Shown piece by piece: positions 44,726 to 53,448 of a stretch of 64,000 bases of DNA. Source of the DNA: Paracoccaceae bacterium (GTDB lineage: Bacteria; Pseudomonadota; Alphaproteobacteria; Rhodobacterales; Rhodobacteraceae); contig JAIXPH010000052.1 in the NCBI GenBank assembly GCA_027486345.1, positions 1 to 64,000 of the forward strand, written 5' to 3'. A program made the translations under genes and the position numbers. Positions within the stretch are counted from its first letter, which is position 1; each line of letters begins with the position of its first letter. A model generated the notes under the pieces. It did no database searches and had not been told where the DNA came from. It was given only the letters and a program-made list of their open reading frames with translations.

Positions 44726-44797
44726 ATTGTAAAGCGCAGCATTTTTCTGCGCCTGCAAAGCCCATTTTCGCGCCGTTTCAGAAAGTCTCTTCACATC

Positions 44798-44815
44798 TGG
44801 TATTGCTTTGGTATT
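44798..44815 (+). promoter_or_regulatory. Candidate operator, direct repeat facing the kinase operon
   Basis: TGGTATT-GCTT-TGGTATT is a perfect 7-4-7 direct repeat, 21 bases upstream of the kinase ATG. The GntR/UTRA protein encoded downstream is the obvious candidate to bind it and the matching site at 44708. Confidence 0.5.
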
Positions 44816-44836
44816 TCTGAGGGGCGGAGGACGCGG

Positions 44837-45673
44837 ATGAACCTTTTCTTGGGAATCGATGGCGGCGGCACCGGATGCCGTGCGGTTCTGGCCGATGCCT
44901 CGGGCCATATCCTTGGCCGGGGTGAGGCGGGTCCTGCCAACATCGCCTCGGATTTTCCCGGCGCTTTGGACAATATCCTGACCGCAACACGGGCTGCCTG
45001 CGGCGCGCGTGACCTGACAACCCTCTCTGCCGGCCTCGGTCTCGCCGGGGCCAATGCCGCCGGGATGTCGGACCGCCTTGCCCAAGCCCTGCCCTTTGCC
45101 CGCTTGGCGATTGAAACCGACGCCATCACCGCCGTGCGCGGCGCCTTGGGGGCGACCGATGGCATCGTCGCCGCCATCGGCACAGGATCGGTCTTTGCCG
45201 CCCAGCGCGGCGGCCAGGTGCGCCAGATCGGCGGCTGGGGTCTGGTCTTGGGGGATGAGGGCAGCGGCGCATGGATCGGCCGCGCCATCCTGTCCGCCGC
45301 CCTACGCGCGGTGGATGGCTTCCAGCCCATGACACCCCTGCTGGCAGCCCTGATTGACACCCACGGCGGACCCTCCGGCGTCGTCAGCTTTTCCCTAAGC
45401 GCAAAGCCCGGCGAGTTTGCCCGCCTCGCGCCACAGGTGCTGGACAGCGCCGATCCCGCCGCACAGGCCGTGATGGCCAAGGCCGCCGCCGATGTCGCCG
45501 CCGCCATCACCCTGCTGCAAGGGGCCGAGGCCCTGCCCGTCGTTTGCCTTGGCGGTCTGGGGCCTGCCTATGCTGCGCGGCTGGCCGGACGCTGGAGGAT
45601 GGAGGCCGCCAAGGGCAGTGCCCTTGACGGTGCGCTTGCACTGGCCCGCGACCTGAGGCAGGGGCAGGCATGA
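44837..45673 (+). CDS. BadF/BadG/BcrA/BcrD-type sugar kinase, probable GlcNAc/MurNAc kinase
   Basis: The 278-residue ASKHA-fold kinase has the phosphate-1 loop FLGIDGGGTGCRAVLAD, the acidic EDAIT-like motif ETDAITAVRGAL, the phosphate-2 loop VAAIGTGSVFAAQRGG, and the adenosine-site VVCLGGLGPAY. GWGLVLGDEGSGAWIGR is typical of GlcNAc kinases. Clostridium MurK, of the same family, phosphorylates both MurNAc and GlcNAc, which would suit the murQ-nagA context. It heads a four-gene operon and overlaps the regulator start by 4 bases. Confidence 0.85.
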   Translation: MNLFLGIDGGGTGCRAVLADASGHILGRGEAGPANIASDFPGALDNILTATRAACGARDLTTLSAGLGLAGANAAGMSDRLAQALPFARLAIETDAITAVRGALGATDGIVAAIGTGSVFAAQRGGQVRQIGGWGLVLGDEGSGAWIGRAILSAALRAVDGFQPMTPLLAALIDTHGGPSGVVSFSLSAKPGEFARLAPQVLDSADPAAQAVMAKAAADVAAAITLLQGAEALPVVCLGGLGPAYAARLAGRWRMEAAKGSALDGALALARDLRQGQA

Positions 45674-46440
45674 TGGACGCGATCTTCTCCCCTGACGGCT
45701 TCGATGCCACCGGCGCAGGCCCGCTTTATCTGCAACTGCAACGCCGCATCGCCGATGCCGTGGCGGCGGGCCGTCTCTCCCCGGGCGACAGTCTTCCCCC
45801 TGAGCGCGATATGGCCGCGATGACCGGCCTCTCGCGCGTTACCATCCGCAAGGCGGTTGAGGGTCTGGTGACCCAGGGCCACTTGGTGCAAAAACGCGGC
45901 TCCGGCACCTTTGTCGCCCCGCGCGTCGAACGGATGGAACAGGCCCTGTCCCTGCTGACCTCGTTCACCGAGGATATGGCCCGCCGAGGCAAATCGGTCG
46001 ACTCGCTCTGGCTCTCGCGCCGCATCGACGGCCCTGCACCCGAAGAGGTGATGGGTCTGGGCCTGCGCGCGGGCGAACGCATCGCCCGGTTGGAGCGGGT
46101 CCGCCGGTCGGACGGCGTGCCCTTGGCCATAGAACGCGCGGCCCTGCCCCTGTCCGTGCTGGACGCGCCGGAAGCGGTGACAGGGTCGCTCTATGCCGTG
46201 CTGCAAGCGCGCGGCATGCGCCCCGTGCGCGCTGTGCAACGCATCACAGCGGCGAACTTGGGCGAGCGGGACGCTGATCTGCTTGGTGTCGTCCCCGGTG
46301 CTGCGGGGTTAAAGATCGAGCGGATCGGATACCTTGCCAATGGCCGGGCGGTGGAATTCACGCGGTCCATCTATCGCGGCGATGCCTATGATTTCGCTGT
46401 GGAACTGAAGATCGCCGACAACGAAGGGACCCTGCCATGA
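45670..46440 (+). CDS. GntR-family regulator with UTRA domain (NagR-like)
   Basis: This 256-residue regulator has a winged helix-turn-helix at residues 18-85 (GPLYLQLQRRIADAVAAGRL, LPPERDMAAMTGLSRVTIRK, GSGTFVAPR). A UTRA ligand-binding domain follows from about residue 105 to the end, closing with VEFTRSIYRGDAYDFAVEL. HutC-subfamily regulators such as NagR/DasR sense GlcNAc-6-phosphate or GlcN-6-phosphate and repress amino-sugar genes. It lies inside the operon it probably controls. Both its neighbours overlap it by 4 bases. Confidence 0.9.
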   Translation: MMDAIFSPDGFDATGAGPLYLQLQRRIADAVAAGRLSPGDSLPPERDMAAMTGLSRVTIRKAVEGLVTQGHLVQKRGSGTFVAPRVERMEQALSLLTSFTEDMARRGKSVDSLWLSRRIDGPAPEEVMGLGLRAGERIARLERVRRSDGVPLAIERAALPLSVLDAPEAVTGSLYAVLQARGMRPVRAVQRITAANLGERDADLLGVVPGAAGLKIERIGYLANGRAVEFTRSIYRGDAYDFAVELKIADNEGTLP

Positions 46441-47459
46441 CCAGCCATATGGCCAATGAGGTGGCCGAGATTCCGCAGGCCCTCGCGCGGCTTCTGTCCG
46501 CCTCTGGCCCCGCCATCGCCACAGCAGGGGCGGCGCTGCGGGCCTTGAACCCCGGCCTTGTGCTGACCGTGGCGCGGGGATCATCGGACCATGCCGCGAC
46601 CTATCTGAAATATGCGGTGGAACTGACGGCGGGCGTCCCCGTCGCCTCGGTCGGCCCTTCGGTCGCCTCGGTCTATGGCCGGTCGCTGCGGCTGTCGGGG
46701 GCGGCCTGTGTCGGCATCTCGCAATCCGGCCAATCGCCTGACATCGTGGAAATGATGCGCTCTGCCGGGGCCGGGGGGGCGCTGACCATCGCCGTGACGA
46801 ACTTCGCCGACAGCCCGATGGCGCGCGTATCGTCCCATTGCCTGCCCTTGGCTGCAGGGGCCGAACAATCGGTCGCGGCCACCAAAACCTTTATCTGCTC
46901 TGTCGCCGCGGGCCTTGCCCTGCTGGCCGAATGGCAAGACGACCCCGCGCTGCGCGCCGCCGTCACCGCTTTGCCAGACGCCGCCGCCCAAGCCCTGACC
47001 TTGGATTGGTCGCCCCTGTCCGCCCGCCTGTCCCGCGCGTCCCAAGCCTATGTGCTTGGCCGTGGCCCCGCCTTTGCCATCGCCTGCGAAGCCGCGCTGA
47101 AGCTGAAAGAAACCTGTGGCCTGCACGCCGAAGCCTATTCGGCGGCCGAGGTCCTGCACGGCCCTTCGGCCATCGTGCAATCGGGCTTTCCCGTGCTGGC
47201 CTTGGCCGTTGAGGACGCGGCCCAACCGGGCGTGATCCAGACGGCTGAGCGGTTGGCAACCCAAGGCGCGGACGTGTTCCTGACCGGGGCCGTGGTCAAA
47301 GGGGCCACCACCCTGCCCGCCGTCACCGGCCTGCACCCCCTCGTCGCGCCATTGGTGCAGGCCGTCGCCTTCTACGCCTTTGTCGAGACCCTCGCCCGCA
47401 GACGCGGCTTTGACCCCGACGCCCCCCCGCATCTGCGCAAGGTAACCGAGACAGTGTGA
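46437..47459 (+). CDS. SIS-domain aldose-ketose isomerase, NagB-II type glucosamine-6-phosphate deaminase
   Basis: The 340-residue protein has two SIS domains related to the isomerase half of GlmS: VLTVARGSSDHAATYLKYAV, CVGISQSGQSPDIVEMM, EQSVAATKTFICSVA and AFAIACEAALKLKETCGLHA with the EYSAAEVLHGP-like AEAYSAAEVLHGPSAIVQ. Lacking the glutaminase domain, such proteins act as glucosamine-6-phosphate deaminases (NagB-II), giving fructose-6-phosphate and ammonia. It sits between regulator and nagA, with overlaps at both ends, so the last two steps are cotranslated. Confidence 0.88.
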   Translation: MTSHMANEVAEIPQALARLLSASGPAIATAGAALRALNPGLVLTVARGSSDHAATYLKYAVELTAGVPVASVGPSVASVYGRSLRLSGAACVGISQSGQSPDIVEMMRSAGAGGALTIAVTNFADSPMARVSSHCLPLAAGAEQSVAATKTFICSVAAGLALLAEWQDDPALRAAVTALPDAAAQALTLDWSPLSARLSRASQAYVLGRGPAFAIACEAALKLKETCGLHAEAYSAAEVLHGPSAIVQSGFPVLALAVEDAAQPGVIQTAERLATQGADVFLTGAVVKGATTLPAVTGLHPLVAPLVQAVAFYAFVETLARRRGFDPDAPPHLRKVTETV

Positions 47460-48580
47460 TGCCCCACTCCTTCCGCGCCGAGGCGGTCTTTGACGGTGTG
47501 CGCTTGATCCACAACGCCTGCGTGACGGTGGAGGCTGGCCGCATCACCGCCATCGGCCCCGCCAATGGCCCCGTAACCGACCTAGGCCCCGGCATCCTCG
47601 CCCCCGGTTTCATCGACCTGCAAGTGAACGGCGCAGGCGGGGTGCAGATCGCAGGCGATACCGACCTTGCCGCGCTAAGGACCGTCTGCGCCAGCCTCGC
47701 CCGATTGGGGGCCACGGGCTGCCTGCCCACGCTGATCACCGACACGCCTGCCGCAACGCGGGCGGTGATCGCCGCAGGCATCGCCGCCACCAAGGCACAG
47801 GTGCCGGGTTTCCTTGGCCTGCACCTCGAAGGCCCGCATCTGGACCCCCGCCGCAAGGGCGCGCATGACGCCGCCCTGATCCGGCCCATGGGCGCGGATG
47901 ACCTCGACCTGATGCTTCACGCCGCACGCAACCTGCCCGCGCTGATGGTGACCGTAGCACCCGAGTCGGTGACCCTCGACCAGATCGCCACGATGGCGGC
48001 GGCAGGGATCATCGTCTCGCTCGGCCACACCGATTGCACCGCCGAAGACGCCCAAGCCGCGATGACCGCCGGGGCCCGATGTGCCACGCATCTGTTCAAC
48101 GCCATGAGCCAGCTTGGCAACCGCGCGCCGGGGATGGTCGGGGCTGTGCTGGCGGGGGACGGCACTACCGGACTGATCGCCGACGGCATCCACGTCGCCC
48201 CCTTGGCGCTGCGGGTGGCCTTGGCGGCAAAGACGCAAGGCGTGTTTCTGGTGTCGGACTGCATGGCGCTGGCGGGAACGACGCTGACCGAATTCACCCT
48301 CGGCGGCAGGTGCATCCTGCGGGCAGAGGGGCGGCTGACGCTGGAGGACGGCACCCTCGCCGGGGCCGACCTGACCCTGCCGCAGGCCGTGGGGGTGCTG
48401 GTGGAACAGGCCGGCATCGCCCCGGAACGCGCCCTGAGCATGGCCAGCCGCATCCCGGCGCAGGTGATCGGCCGCACAGACCTCGGCCACCTCCACCCCG
48501 GCGGGGTCGCCGACATGGTCCACCTCACGCCCGAGTGGCGGCTCTCCGGGGTGTGGCAAGGCGGGGTGCGGATCGTCTGA
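47459..48580 (+). CDS. nagA: N-acetylglucosamine-6-phosphate deacetylase
   Basis: The 373-residue amidohydrolase removes acetate from GlcNAc-6-phosphate. Metal ligands fall in FLGLHLEGPHLDP (glutamate), VSLGHTDCTAEDAQAA (histidine) and CATHLFNAMSQLGNRAPG (histidine). The catalytic aspartate is in FLVSDCMALAGT; the substrate histidine is in LIADGIHVAPLAL. The ATG at 47459 shares one base with the deaminase stop (TGATG); a GTG one codon upstream is also possible. It is the last gene of the operon. Confidence 0.95.
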   Translation: MPHSFRAEAVFDGVRLIHNACVTVEAGRITAIGPANGPVTDLGPGILAPGFIDLQVNGAGGVQIAGDTDLAALRTVCASLARLGATGCLPTLITDTPAATRAVIAAGIAATKAQVPGFLGLHLEGPHLDPRRKGAHDAALIRPMGADDLDLMLHAARNLPALMVTVAPESVTLDQIATMAAAGIIVSLGHTDCTAEDAQAAMTAGARCATHLFNAMSQLGNRAPGMVGAVLAGDGTTGLIADGIHVAPLALRVALAAKTQGVFLVSDCMALAGTTLTEFTLGGRCILRAEGRLTLEDGTLAGADLTLPQAVGVLVEQAGIAPERALSMASRIPAQVIGRTDLGHLHPGGVADMVHLTPEWRLSGVWQGGVRIV

Positions 48581-48712
48581 GGTGCGCCAAGCCCGCACTG
48601 CACCACACCCGCGCCCTTGACCTGCCACAATCAGATGCTCAACCCTGACGGGAGGCCCCCTTTCCGACTGGCTTGGTCAGGGGCCAATGGGTTCGGTGGC
48701 GGAGTGTGACGA

Positions 48713-49372
48713 GTGGCAGACTGCATCTGGCTGAGCAATGTCTATGGCGAGAGTATGAGCGGGCGTGGGTTTTTCCCCTTCAGTGCCGACAAGCGCGGCA
48801 ATGGGACGACAACGGCAGATTTAGACGCAATAAAGCGTGCAGAACGTGGGGAGTTGCTGGCGCCTGAGGAGGTTCCTCCGGACTTCTTTTCCCTTTCTGA
48901 TTCCGCGGCCCACCGCAAAGCCCCGCTCCACATCTTCACCAACGGCTTTCTGATCATCACCGAGGCAAGCGCCACCGTCCTGCGCCAGTTCGACCTTGGC
49001 GAAAGCCGCCTGCATCCCGTCCGCCTCTGGCACCCCGACCGCAAGACGCGCTTCGGCACGGGGCACTACGTCCTGAACTTCGCCAGCCGCAAGGACGCCT
49101 TCCTGCCGGATCGGTCGCCTTTGGCGCGATATGAGGCCTACATCAATCGGCCAGCGTTTGCACAGGGCAAGCCGGGCTTCTGGATGTTGCCGCCGAACGA
49201 GGCCGACGACCAATTAGTGTTTTCCAAGGCCGCTCTCGACGGGCCTGACCTGTGGTGGGAACCCAGCTTCTTCAACCTGTTCTTCCTCAGCCACTGCCTC
49301 GCCCAAGCGCTGAAGGCGGCGAAACTGGCAAAGCACTGGCGGCTGTTCCGTTGTCCGGTGGTGGAGGGCTGA
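48713..49372 (+). CDS. Imm11-family (DUF1629) immunity-like protein
   Basis: The 219-residue protein resembles Imm11/DUF1629 proteins in its middle and end: PLHIFTNGFLIITEASATVL, LRQFDLGESRLHPVRLW, LVFSKAALDGPDLWWEPSFF and the closing ALKAAKLAKHWRLFRCPVVE. This family is found as immunity proteins beside polymorphic toxins. No toxin, secretion gene or Rhs/VgrG-like gene is adjacent, so it may be an orphan defence against neighbours' toxins. It starts with GTG (48713) behind GGAG. It lies 130 bases after nagA and probably has its own promoter. Confidence 0.65.
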   Translation: MADCIWLSNVYGESMSGRGFFPFSADKRGNGTTTADLDAIKRAERGELLAPEEVPPDFFSLSDSAAHRKAPLHIFTNGFLIITEASATVLRQFDLGESRLHPVRLWHPDRKTRFGTGHYVLNFASRKDAFLPDRSPLARYEAYINRPAFAQGKPGFWMLPPNEADDQLVFSKAALDGPDLWWEPSFFNLFFLSHCLAQALKAAKLAKHWRLFRCPVVEG

Positions 49373-49381
49373 GCGCCCCCC

Positions 49382-49546
49382 TTACTCGGCCTTGCGCGCC
49401 TCGGCGGCGGCTTTCATCTTGGCCAGAAGTTCGGCCTTGTCCTCGCGCTTGCCGTAGGGGTTCTTCTTGCCGCCCGGCTCATTGTGTTCTTTGTGCTTGG
49501 GGCCTTTTTTCAGCATATTGGCCGCTCCTGATTTTGAATAGTCCAT
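49382..49546 (-). CDS. Small basic protein of unknown function
   Basis: This 54-residue, highly charged protein (MDYSKSGAANMLKKGPKHKE start, then NPYGKREDKAELLAKMKAAA) has no membrane segment. A basic, disordered N-terminal half leads into a short C-terminal helix. Similar short proteins seem widespread in alphaproteobacteria, but no role is known to me. The ATG at 49546 is preceded by GAGGGGCGAAGATC. It is convergent with the Imm11-like gene and divergent from the sugar transporter. Confidence 0.6.
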   Translation of the reverse strand: MDYSKSGAANMLKKGPKHKEHNEPGGKKNPYGKREDKAELLAKMKAAAEARKAE

Positions 49547-49693
49547 GATCTTCGCCCCTCTGGCTGCGTCCCACCATGCTTTGCCGCAAACCGGCGCGGG
49601 GGGCAAGCGCCCGGCGCATCAGGCCGCGCAGGGGACGCATCGCCGTGCCGGGTGATCCACGGGGGGAAAAACCCTCACCGCCCCTCAGCTACG

Positions 49694-49722
49694 TTGACGC
49701 AAGGGCCGTTTGCGGCATTAAT
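49694..49722 (+). promoter_or_regulatory. Promoter of the second sugar ABC operon
   Basis: TTGACG (49694) and ATTAAT (49717-49722) have exactly 17 bases between them, about 110 bases before the ATPase start. This is the best sigma-70-like match in the window. Confidence 0.6.
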
Positions 49723-49735
49723 GTTAGCGCAAACC
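49722..49735. promoter_or_regulatory. LacI-type operator half-site overlapping the -10/start region
   Basis: TGTTAGCGCAAACC matches one perfect half (TGTTAGCG) and a degenerate second half of the alphaproteobacterial LacI operator TGTTAGCGCTAACA. It directly overlaps the end of the -10 box, a repressor position. No LacI gene is in the window. Confidence 0.45.
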
Positions 49736-49833
49736 GCGCGGCTGACGGACGGGAGGGTCCGGGGGCTGACGTGAAGAACAAGGCGGGACGTTGCGCGCCA
49801 GCGCCGATCCCGTCGCAGGGGAGGATGTGTGGA

Positions 49834-51363
49834 ATGCGGGATGAAACCGCCGGCGGCACCGGCGTGCCTGCTGTCGAGATGCGGGGGATCGACAAGAGTT
49901 TCCCCGGCGTTCTGGCGCTGCGTTCGGTGCAATTCGACCTCTACCCCGGCGAAGTCCATGCCCTGATGGGCGAAAACGGCGCGGGAAAGTCCACGCTGAT
50001 GAAGATCATGACCGGCGTCTATCAACGCGACGCGGGCGAGATGAAGGTGTTCGGCACCCCTGTCACCATCTCCGGCCCCCGTGCGGCGCAGGATCTTGGC
50101 ATCGGCATCATCCATCAGGAACTGCACCTGATGAACCATCTGACCGTGGCGCAGAACATCTATATCGGGCGCGAACCCCGCAAGGGTTTTGGGATGTTCG
50201 TCGATGAGGCGAAGATGAACGCCGATGCCGCGGCCCTGTTCGCCCGGATGAAGGTGAACATCGACCCGCGCACCGAAGTGGGCACCCTGACGGTGGCCAA
50301 GCAGCAATTGGTGGAAATCGCCAAGGCGCTGTCCTTCAACTCGCGCGTGCTGATCATGGATGAGCCGACCTCGGCGCTGAATGAGACCGAGGTCGCGCAT
50401 CTGTTCGCCATCATCGCGGACCTCAAGGCGCAAGGCGTGGGTCTGGTCTATATCACCCACAAGATGGATGAGGTGTTCCAGATCGCCGACCGCGTCACGG
50501 TCATGCGCGATGGGCAGTATATCCAGACCCTGCCCGCCAAGGGCACCACGATGAACACGATCATCAGCCTGATGGTGGGCCGCGAATTGGCCGATGCCAC
50601 CCGCGCCCCCGCCTTCACCGGCACCGAAGAGGCGCTGCGCGTGACCAAGCTGAACCGGGGCAAGGCGGTGCGCGATGTCAGCTTCGTCTTGCGCAAGGGC
50701 GAAATCCTTGGCTTTGCCGGTCTGATGGGCGCCGGACGGACCGAGGTGGCGCGGGCCATCTTCGGGGCCGACACCCCCGACAGCGGCGAGATTTTCATCC
50801 ACGGCCAAAAGCGCCGCATCGGATCGCCGCAGGATGCGGTCAAGGCGGGGCTGGCCTACCTGTCCGAAGACCGCAAGCAATTCGGTCTGGTCACGCCGAT
50901 GACGGTGCGGGAAAACGTCACGATGGCTTCATGGCCGCGCTTCACCAAGGGCCGGGTCTGGATGCAGGACGCGGCGATGACGCGGACGGCCAAGGACTAT
51001 GTGGACCTCTTGAAGGTGAAAACGCCGGGGGTGGAGCAGGAAACGCGTCTGCTGTCGGGGGGCAACCAGCAAAAGGTCGTCATCGCCAAATGGCTGCTGC
51101 GCGATTGTGACATCCTGTTCTTTGATGAGCCGACGCGCGGCATCGACATCGGCGCCAAGGCCGAGATTTACAAACTGCTGCAAGGGCTGGCCGATCAGGG
51201 CAAGGCCATCGTCGTGATCTCGTCAGAACTGCCGGAAATCCTGCGCCTGTCGCACCGCGTCATCGTGATGTGCGAAGGCCGGATCACCGGGGAACTCGAC
51301 GGGCCGACCGCGACGCAGGAACAGATCATGACGCTGGCCACCCAGCGCCACCGGGCGGCGTAA
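49834..51363 (+). CDS. Sugar ABC transporter ATP-binding protein, RbsA/FrcA type (two ATPase domains)
   Basis: The 509-residue protein has two ATPase halves, as in CUT2 importers. The first carries Walker [16 protein letters not shown] and signature [16 protein letters not shown]; the second has the degenerate Walker [20 protein letters not shown] and signature [17 protein letters not shown]. The degenerate second site is normal for the family. The ATG at 49834 follows GGGGAGG with 9-base spacing and is preferred over the ATG at 49825; the frame is open far upstream. The order ATPase-permease-binding protein is inverted relative to most such operons. Confidence 0.93.
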   Translation: MRDETAGGTGVPAVEMRGIDKSFPGVLALRSVQFDLYPGEVHALMGENGAGKSTLMKIMTGVYQRDAGEMKVFGTPVTISGPRAAQDLGIGIIHQELHLMNHLTVAQNIYIGREPRKGFGMFVDEAKMNADAAALFARMKVNIDPRTEVGTLTVAKQQLVEIAKALSFNSRVLIMDEPTSALNETEVAHLFAIIADLKAQGVGLVYITHKMDEVFQIADRVTVMRDGQYIQTLPAKGTTMNTIISLMVGRELADATRAPAFTGTEEALRVTKLNRGKAVRDVSFVLRKGEILGFAGLMGAGRTEVARAIFGADTPDSGEIFIHGQKRRIGSPQDAVKAGLAYLSEDRKQFGLVTPMTVRENVTMASWPRFTKGRVWMQDAAMTRTAKDYVDLLKVKTPGVEQETRLLSGGNQQKVVIAKWLLRDCDILFFDEPTRGIDIGAKAEIYKLLQGLADQGKAIVVISSELPEILRLSHRVIVMCEGRITGELDGPTATQEQIMTLATQRHRAA

Positions 51364-51386
51364 GGCCGCAAGACAGGGACAGAACC

Positions 51387-52391
51387 ATGACCAATGCCGC
51401 AACCGCGCCGGTGGGCGCTCCGAAAACCGGGCTGGACACGCTGGCCGCGCTGCAAAAACTGGTGGCCTTTGCCGTGCTGGTGGCGCTGTTGATCTTCTTC
51501 AGCCTCGCCTCGCCCCAATTCGCGCAGTGGAGCAACATCGTCAACATCCTGCAAGCCACGGCGGTGAACGGGGTTCTGGGGGTCGCCTGCACCTTCGTCA
51601 TCATCTCGGGCGGGATCGACCTGTCCGTCGGCACGCTGATGACCTTCTGCGCCGTGATGACCGGGGTGGTGCTGACCAACCTCGGCCTGCCTTTGGGCGC
51701 GGGCATCGCCACGGCGCTGGCCGTCGGGGCGGCAGCGGGGGCAGTGTCGGGGCTGGTGATCGCCAAGCTGAAGATTCCGCCCTTCATCGCCACATTGGGG
51801 ATGATGCTGATCCTCAAGGGGCTGTCGCTGATCATCTCGGGCGTCAAGCCGATCTATTTCAACGACACGCCCAGTTTCACCCTGATCTCGGCGCAAAGCT
51901 CGATCACCAACATCTTCCCGAACCTCGAGGTGCCCAACAGCGTCTTCATCCTGTTCTTCGTGGCGATCATCGCCTCGATCATCCTGAACCGGTCGATCCT
52001 TGGGCGCTACATCTTCGCGCTGGGGTCGAACGAAGAGGCGGCCCGCCTGTCGGGCGTGAACACCGATTTCTGGAAGGTCATCACCTATGCGCTTGGCGGC
52101 CTGATCTGCGGCATCGCGGGGCTCATCATCGCCTCGCGCCTGAATTCGGCGCAGCCGTCGCTGGGCCAAGGCTATGAGCTTGACGCCATCGCCGCGGCGG
52201 TGATCGGGGGCACCTCGTTGTCAGGCGGGCGCGGGTCGATCCTTGGCACCATCATCGGGGCCTTCATCATGTCCGTCCTGATCAACGGCCTGCGCATCCT
52301 GAGCGTGGCCGAACATTGGCAAAACGTGGTGACGGGCTTCATCATCATCGTGGCGGTCTATGTCGATATCCGCCTGCGCAAGAGAATGTAG
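51387..52391 (+). CDS. Sugar ABC transporter permease, RbsC/FrcC type
   Basis: The 334-residue permease has about ten hydrophobic segments and the CUT2 block VIISGGIDLSVGTLMTFCAV near residue 72, plus LGSNEEAARLSGVNTDFWKV and AAAVIGGTSLSGGRGSILGT. These last two are the regions that contact the ATPase and line the channel. It follows the ATPase gene after 23 bases. Confidence 0.93.
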   Translation: MTNAATAPVGAPKTGLDTLAALQKLVAFAVLVALLIFFSLASPQFAQWSNIVNILQATAVNGVLGVACTFVIISGGIDLSVGTLMTFCAVMTGVVLTNLGLPLGAGIATALAVGAAAGAVSGLVIAKLKIPPFIATLGMMLILKGLSLIISGVKPIYFNDTPSFTLISAQSSITNIFPNLEVPNSVFILFFVAIIASIILNRSILGRYIFALGSNEEAARLSGVNTDFWKVITYALGGLICGIAGLIIASRLNSAQPSLGQGYELDAIAAAVIGGTSLSGGRGSILGTIIGAFIMSVLINGLRILSVAEHWQNVVTGFIIIVAVYVDIRLRKRM

Positions 52392-52490
52392 GACAGGCCG
52401 CCCCCTGAGGAGGAGGGGGCGCATCCCGTCCGCATGAACGCCGCCAGCAAAAGGCGGCCAATACTGAAACGGTCCAACGGAGGAAGACCT

Positions 52491-53423
52491 ATGAAGAAGA
52501 CACTGCTGGCCCTTGCCCTTCTGGGCACCAGCGCGCTTGGCGCACCGGCGATGGCGCAGGATGCGCCCTATTTCGCCATCATCTCGAAAGGCTTCAGCCA
52601 CCAGTTCTGGCAGGCCGTGAAGGCCGGTGCCGAAGAGGCCGCCGCCGCCAATGGCGTGACGATCACCTTCGAAGGCCCGGAAACCGAGGCCATGATCGAC
52701 AAGCAGATCGACATGCTGAACGCCGCCATCGCCAAGAAGCCGGCCGGCATCGGCTTTGCCGCGCTGGACAGCCAGGCGCAGGTTCCGCTGCTGCAAAAGG
52801 CGGTTGATGCGGGCATCCCGATCGTCGCCTTCGACTCGGGCGTGGACAGCGACATCCCGCTGACCACCTGCACCACCAACAACGTCGTGGCGGCTGGCGC
52901 TGCCGCAGACAAGCTGGCCGAAGCCATCGGCGGCGAAGGCGAAGTCGCGGCGATGATCCACGACCAGACCTCGGCCACCGGCATCGGCCGCCGCGACGGC
53001 TTCCTGAACCGTCTGGCGGAGGCCTATCCGAACATCACCGTAGTGGACGTACAATACGCCAATGACGCGCTGAAGGCGACCGAAGGCATCAAGACCATGC
53101 TGCAGGCGCACCCGAACCTGAAAGGCATCTTCGCCTCAAACGAAGGCGCGGCCATCGGTCTGGCCATCGCGCTGAAGGAAAGCGGTGCCAAGGTTGTCGG
53201 CGTGGGCTACGACTCGGGCAAGCAGCAGAAGGACGCCATCATGGATGGCACGCTCCTTGGCTCGATCACCCAGAACCCGGTCGGGATCGGCAAATGCGTG
53301 GTGGACTCGCTGGCCAAGGCGGTGAAGGGCGAAACGCTCGAGAAGACCATCGACACCGGCTACTACTGGTACGACAAGTCCAACATCGCCGACCCGCAGG
53401 TCGCCGCCGTTCTCTATGATTGA
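52491..53423 (+). CDS. Periplasmic sugar-binding protein, RbsB type
   Basis: The 310-residue protein has a signal peptide (KKTLLALALLGTSALGAPAM, cut at AMA-Q) and a type I periplasmic-binding fold, with YFAIISKGFSHQFWQAVKAG, VPLLQKAVDAGIPIVAFDSG and SNEGAAIGLAIALKESGAKV. Ligands of the family are monosaccharides such as ribose, allose, xylose or fructose; the exact one cannot be told. The ribosome site AACGGAGGAAGACCT is strong, fitting the high expression needed for binding proteins. A terminator follows at 53449. Confidence 0.92.
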   Translation: MKKTLLALALLGTSALGAPAMAQDAPYFAIISKGFSHQFWQAVKAGAEEAAAANGVTITFEGPETEAMIDKQIDMLNAAIAKKPAGIGFAALDSQAQVPLLQKAVDAGIPIVAFDSGVDSDIPLTTCTTNNVVAAGAAADKLAEAIGGEGEVAAMIHDQTSATGIGRRDGFLNRLAEAYPNITVVDVQYANDALKATEGIKTMLQAHPNLKGIFASNEGAAIGLAIALKESGAKVVGVGYDSGKQQKDAIMDGTLLGSITQNPVGIGKCVVDSLAKAVKGETLEKTIDTGYYWYDKSNIADPQVAAVLYD

Positions 53424-53448
53424 TCGCTGACGCCTGACGGCGTGGCGG

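Noticed and set aside
49576-49833. N-terminal extension of the RbsA-type ATPase
   Set aside because: The extra 86 residues are unlike the family, and the promoter, operator and good ribosome site all lie inside this stretch.
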